Positions 14,210 to 16,883 of a stretch of DNA of 16,883 nucleotides are shown here, one piece after another. Below the pieces are notes generated by a model. That model saw only the letters and a program-made list of their open reading frames with translations. It made no database searches and was not told where the DNA came from. The number at the start of each line of letters is the position of its first letter. Position 1 is the first letter of the stretch. The DNA lies in the NCBI GenBank assembly GCA_021845555.1, contig JAJZVS010000026.1:1-16883 (forward strand), given 5' to 3'. A program made the translations under genes and the position numbers. This stretch comes from Pseudomonadota bacterium (GTDB lineage Bacteria > Pseudomonadota > Alphaproteobacteria > Acetobacterales > Acetobacteraceae).

Positions 14210-15610
14210 ATGACCCGCCTCATGTCCCGCCATGTACCGATCGAGATGGCGCTGCTCTGGCTGTTCGAACTCGCCCTCTCCTTCGCTGTCATCTACGCGC
14301 TGGCCGGCCCGCCGGGATCCCTCCTGCCGCTGGCGCCGATGATGGGTGCGCCGAACCTCGCCAAACTGCCCCACGCCGCGCTGCTGGCCGGGATCCTGGC
14401 CCTGAGCGGGATCAGTATCGGCCTCTACCGGACCGAGATCTGCCTCGACCGCCGGCGCGTGCTGCTGAACGCCGCCCTGGCGGCGGTCCTGGCCTTCCCG
14501 CTCGCGCTGATCGTCAGCGGCCATCTGGCCGACGGGATCGAACGGACCTACGCGATCTGGCTGGTGAAGGTTCTCGTGCTCTGGTTCGGCTTCGTGCTGC
14601 TCAGCCGTTCCGCCCTCCGCGTCGCGTTCAAGCAGCGACTGTTCGTCCGCCGCCTGTTGGTGGTCGGCGCCCCCCCGGCAGCGGATGGCCCGCCGCGCCG
14701 ATCGCCGCAAGAGATGCCGCCCGAGACATGGCAGCCGCGGCACGGCAAAATGTTCGACCTCGTGTTCCCCGGAGCCGACGAAGCGGCGGCCCTGACACCG
14801 GCGGCCCTGCGGCAAAACCGCATCTGGGGCGTGCTCGTCGCCGGGCCGGATGCGTCCGCCGCGGTCCGCCCGGTCGGCTGCGATCCGCTGATCGACAGCA
14901 AGCTCAACGGCACCCCGGTGTTCACCGAAGCGACCTTCTGGGAACAGCAGCTGGGGCGGGTGAACCTGGACCACCTCGACAGATCCTGGTTTCTCGCGGC
15001 GGACGGGTTCAACCCCGGCCAGATCGATCAGGCTATCAAACGGACCCTCGATCTGGTGGCCAGCATCATCCTGCTCGTGCTGACGCTCCCGCTCATGCTG
15101 CTGACCGCGCTGGCGATCAAGCTCGAAAGCCCCGGGCCGCTGCTGTATCGCCAGGAGCGGGTCGGCTTGCACGGCACGCCGTTCACCGTGTTCAAGTTCC
15201 GCAGCATGCGCGACGACGCCGAAGCCGGCGGCACGCCGCAATGGGCCGCCAAGGGGGATGCCCGGGTCACCCGCATCGGCGCCCTCATCCGCCCCACCCG
15301 GATCGACGAACTGCCGCAGTTGTTCAACGTCCTGCGCGGCGACATGAGCCTCGTCGGTCCACGCCCCGAACGGCCCCATTTCGTCGAACAGCTCGCCGCG
15401 GCGATCCCGTTCTATGAGCAGCGAAGCAGGGTGAAGCCAGGCATCACCGGCTGGGCGCAGGTCAATTACCCCTATGGCGCCTCGGTCGAGGATGCTCGCG
15501 AAAAATTGTCCTACGACCTCTACTACCTCAAGAATCGCGGCCTCTTCCTCGACCTGTTCATCCTCCTCGCGACCGTGCGGGTGATCCTGTTCCGCGAGGG
15601 TGCTCGCTGA
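14210..15610 (+). CDS. XrtA-type EPS priming sugar transferase (bacterial sugar transferase family)
   Basis: A 466-residue polyisoprenyl-phosphate hexose-1-phosphate transferase, expected to start each repeat unit by moving a sugar phosphate onto undecaprenyl phosphate. The N-terminal part has several membrane helices (about 12-31, 57-72, 88-104, 117-133). A cytoplasmic domain follows, then KRTLDL (277-282), another hydrophobic segment (283-303), and the catalytic domain: ESPGPLLYRQERVG, KFRSMRDDAE (329-338), DELPQ (366-370), SLVGPRPERP and RVKPGITGWAQVNY (407-420). The start is uncertain: ATG 14210 directly follows GGAG (no spacing), ATG 14222 lies 12 nt after it, and the frame is open to 14144. 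The opening RHVPI fits XrtA-locus members such as TIGR03013-type proteins. It is transcribed away from the EPS operon. Confidence 0.93.
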   Translation: MTRLMSRHVPIEMALLWLFELALSFAVIYALAGPPGSLLPLAPMMGAPNLAKLPHAALLAGILALSGISIGLYRTEICLDRRRVLLNAALAAVLAFPLALIVSGHLADGIERTYAIWLVKVLVLWFGFVLLSRSALRVAFKQRLFVRRLLVVGAPPAADGPPRRSPQEMPPETWQPRHGKMFDLVFPGADEAAALTPAALRQNRIWGVLVAGPDASAAVRPVGCDPLIDSKLNGTPVFTEATFWEQQLGRVNLDHLDRSWFLAADGFNPGQIDQAIKRTLDLVASIILLVLTLPLMLLTALAIKLESPGPLLYRQERVGLHGTPFTVFKFRSMRDDAEAGGTPQWAAKGDARVTRIGALIRPTRIDELPQLFNVLRGDMSLVGPRPERPHFVEQLAAAIPFYEQRSRVKPGITGWAQVNYPYGASVEDAREKLSYDLYYLKNRGLFLDLFILLATVRVILFREGAR

Positions 15611-15612
15611 GG

Positions 15613-15873
15613 TCACCAGCCTGCCGCCCGAGGCGGGTGCGCTGGCGCCAGGTCCCGCTGCGTCTGCGGATCCTGCCAGGAAAGCCGCAACCGATCCCAG
15701 AGCGTCTCCGTGCCGCCGGCCCGCCCCGCGTCGCCCCCGGTCTCGGGCAGCAGGAACACGGGCTGTGACGGCACGCCAAGCGCCTGCAGGCTCAGCGAGA
15801 CGGCCGTGGCAGGGACATCTTCCGGTTTCCGCACCGCTTGGCGCGTCGGTCGGTCGATCTCAAGAGTGTCCAT
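15613..15873 (-). CDS. Small hypothetical protein
   Basis: An 86-residue frame starting MDTLEIDRPTRQAV and ending HPPRAAGW. I do not recognise a family; no signal peptide, membrane helix or metal motif is visible. Third codon positions are mostly G or C, as in the neighbouring genes, which supports coding. The ATG at 15873 has only a weak ribosome site (GTGAAG); an ATG at 15942 would add 23 residues but looks less natural. Its stop lies 2 nt from the stop of the convergent sugar transferase, leaving no room for a terminator. A plus-strand frame over the same bases (15600-15932) begins inside the sugar transferase gene and was not preferred. Confidence 0.5.
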   Translation of the reverse strand: MDTLEIDRPTRQAVRKPEDVPATAVSLSLQALGVPSQPVFLLPETGGDAGRAGGTETLWDRLRLSWQDPQTQRDLAPAHPPRAAGW

Positions 15874-16029
15874 TTGCTTCACTCGGCGATGTGTATCCCG
15901 AGTTTTGCGCCACTTCCTTTCAAACAGGTTAACGCCGGGCATCGCCGATCCGAGGCCTCACCCGGCCCGCATCGTGCCTGGTTCCCGGCCGCGCTCACCC
16001 AACCGGAGCGAACCCGGCCAAGGGGCGCC

Positions 16030-16773
16030 TCACGGCGGCGGCGACGTCAGCCAGCCCGGCCGATCCAGCGGATCCGGATCGTGCCAGACCTGCAAATGGT
16101 CCGCCACGCGGCGCACGCCCTCGGTGCTCTCCGCCGCCGCCACGACCGCCCGCCGCTGAGCGGCGGAGCGGATGGTGCCCCAGAGATGCACCACGCCCCC
16201 CTGGACCTGCACCGTCAATGCGGCCGGCGACGGTGCCCAGGCTTCCGCCCGCAACCCAGCAAGCAGCGCGGCCCGGATGCGCCGGTCATCCTCCGGCGAA
16301 GCGGACGCACCGGCAGACGTCCCCGCGCCCTGCCCCAGACGGGCCGCCAGCGCACGCAGCAGATCGGCACGCGTGACAATCCCGATCAACTGGCCGCCGC
16401 GCACCACCGGGAGGCGCTTCACGCGGTGCGTTTCCATCAGCGCCGCGATCTCCTCCACCGGCGTCTCCGGCGCGACCGCGACCAGGGTACGGCTCATCAC
16501 CTCGCCCGCGGTGCGGCCGTGCGTCCTTACAAAGGCCTCAGCCGCGCGGTCGCCCGCGGCGAATAAGGTCAGCCAGCGCGGGCGGGCGGGCGCGGTGCCG
16601 AGTTCCGCCCGGCGCAGCAGATCGCCCTCGCTCACCATCCCCACCACCGCGCCGTCCTCCACCACCGGCAGCCCGCTGATCCGGTGGATCAGCATCAGTT
16701 CGGCCACTTCCGCCAGCGGCGTATCGGGCTGCACCGCGATCACGTCGGGGGTCATGATGTCGTGTGCTTGCAT
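16030..16773 (-). CDS. CBS domain pair and BON domain protein
   Basis: A 247-residue protein. Two CBS domains occupy about 4-58 (DIMTPDVIAVQPDTPLAEV, then HRISGLPVVEDGAVVGMVSEGDL) and 88-142 (VMSRTLVAVAPETPVEEI, then HRVKRLPVVRGGQLIGIVTRADLLR). A BON domain covers about 162-230 (RRIRAALLAG, VQGGVVHLWGTI, GVRRVADHLQVW). CBS pairs (Bateman modules) bind adenine nucleotides, while BON domains are usually linked to membrane or envelope association. With no catalytic domain, this is probably a regulatory or stress-related protein whose target is unknown. No signal peptide is visible, so it seems cytoplasmic. The ATG at 16773 has GGAG at 8-nt spacing. The preceding minus-strand gene ends 14 nt upstream, so the two are probably co-transcribed. 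No link to the EPS system is evident. Confidence 0.92.
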   Translation of the reverse strand: MQAHDIMTPDVIAVQPDTPLAEVAELMLIHRISGLPVVEDGAVVGMVSEGDLLRRAELGTAPARPRWLTLFAAGDRAAEAFVRTHGRTAGEVMSRTLVAVAPETPVEEIAALMETHRVKRLPVVRGGQLIGIVTRADLLRALAARLGQGAGTSAGASASPEDDRRIRAALLAGLRAEAWAPSPAALTVQVQGGVVHLWGTIRSAAQRRAVVAAAESTEGVRRVADHLQVWHDPDPLDRPGWLTSPPP

Positions 16774-16787
16774 CGGGTCGGGCTCCG

Positions 16788-16883
16788 TCAGGCCGGTTGC
16801 GACAGTTTCGCTTGCGGCGCCGCCGCGGGCGCGGCCGGTGCTTCGGGCGGCGGCAGGCGTACCGCAGCGGCCAGCGTCTGCAA
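16788..16883 (-). CDS. Unidentified protein, C-terminal end (partial)
   Basis: The minus strand entering from the right edge is open for 31 codons and stops with TGA at 16788-16790. The visible tail begins LQTLAAAVRLPPPEA and continues with Ala/Pro-rich sequence ending KLSQPA. Such a tail carries no family signal. It is called because the frame ends 14 nt before the well-placed start of the CBS-BON gene, as expected for an upstream gene in the same operon. The frame could also be open by chance in GC-rich DNA. Confidence 0.45.
   Translation of the reverse strand: MQTLAAAVRLPPPEAPAAPAAAPQAKLSQPA

Noticed and set aside
13943..15616. A 557-codon minus-strand frame opposite the sugar transferase
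   Set aside because: The composition is low-complexity (Arg, Gln, Glu, His, Gly) without family features, while the plus strand carries a clear sugar transferase.
1..16883. CRISPR arrays, insertion sequences, integrases or phage genes
   Set aside because: No spaced repeats, transposase or integrase motifs, or terminal inverted repeats were recognised anywhere in the window.

Overview
The window is GC-rich bacterial DNA with dense, nearly gapless genes. It is most consistent with an alphaproteobacterium, perhaps an Acetobacteraceae-like one; that placement is inferred from base composition, protein style and a tRNA gene lacking an encoded CCA, not from a marker gene.

Most of the window is one exopolysaccharide locus of the exosortase XrtA (PEP-CTERM/EpsH) type. 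A ten-gene block on the minus strand runs from about 13538 down to 833 with gaps of 44 nt or less and several start/stop overlaps. In transcription order it encodes: a Wza-like export lipoprotein, a Wzz-like chain-length protein, a BY-kinase-type tyrosine autokinase, an outer-membrane beta-barrel protein, an ExeA-like AAA ATPase, a polysaccharide deacetylase, a FemAB-like acyltransferase, exosortase A fused to an EpsI domain, a fused Gfo/Idh/MocA oxidoreductase plus NAD-dependent epimerase, and a GT4 glycosyltransferase. The priming sugar transferase (14210-15610) is transcribed divergently. Together they account for lipid-linked sugar priming, sugar modification, chain-length control, export through the envelope, and sorting of proteins at the cell surface. 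No PEP-CTERM substrate protein is encoded in the window.

Left edge (1-899, plus strand): the end of a sugar epimerase and a YdcF/DUF218 membrane protein, coupled by an ATGA overlap. The YdcF gene and the GT4 gene converge and overlap tail to tail by 67 nt.

Between the two divergent EPS units (13539-14209) lie a tRNA-Val(TAC)-like gene with a non-standard G at position 33, three tandem copies of a 16-bp repeat, a small ORF behind a near-perfect Shine-Dalgarno sequence, and an AT-rich stretch that probably carries the sugar transferase promoter.

Right edge (15613-16883, minus strand): a small uncharacterised ORF, a two-CBS plus BON domain protein, and the C-terminal end of an unidentified protein. 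The core system is a known type. The parts most worth a second look are the 708-residue oxidoreductase-epimerase fusion, the tRNA with G33, and the repeat/sORF region.
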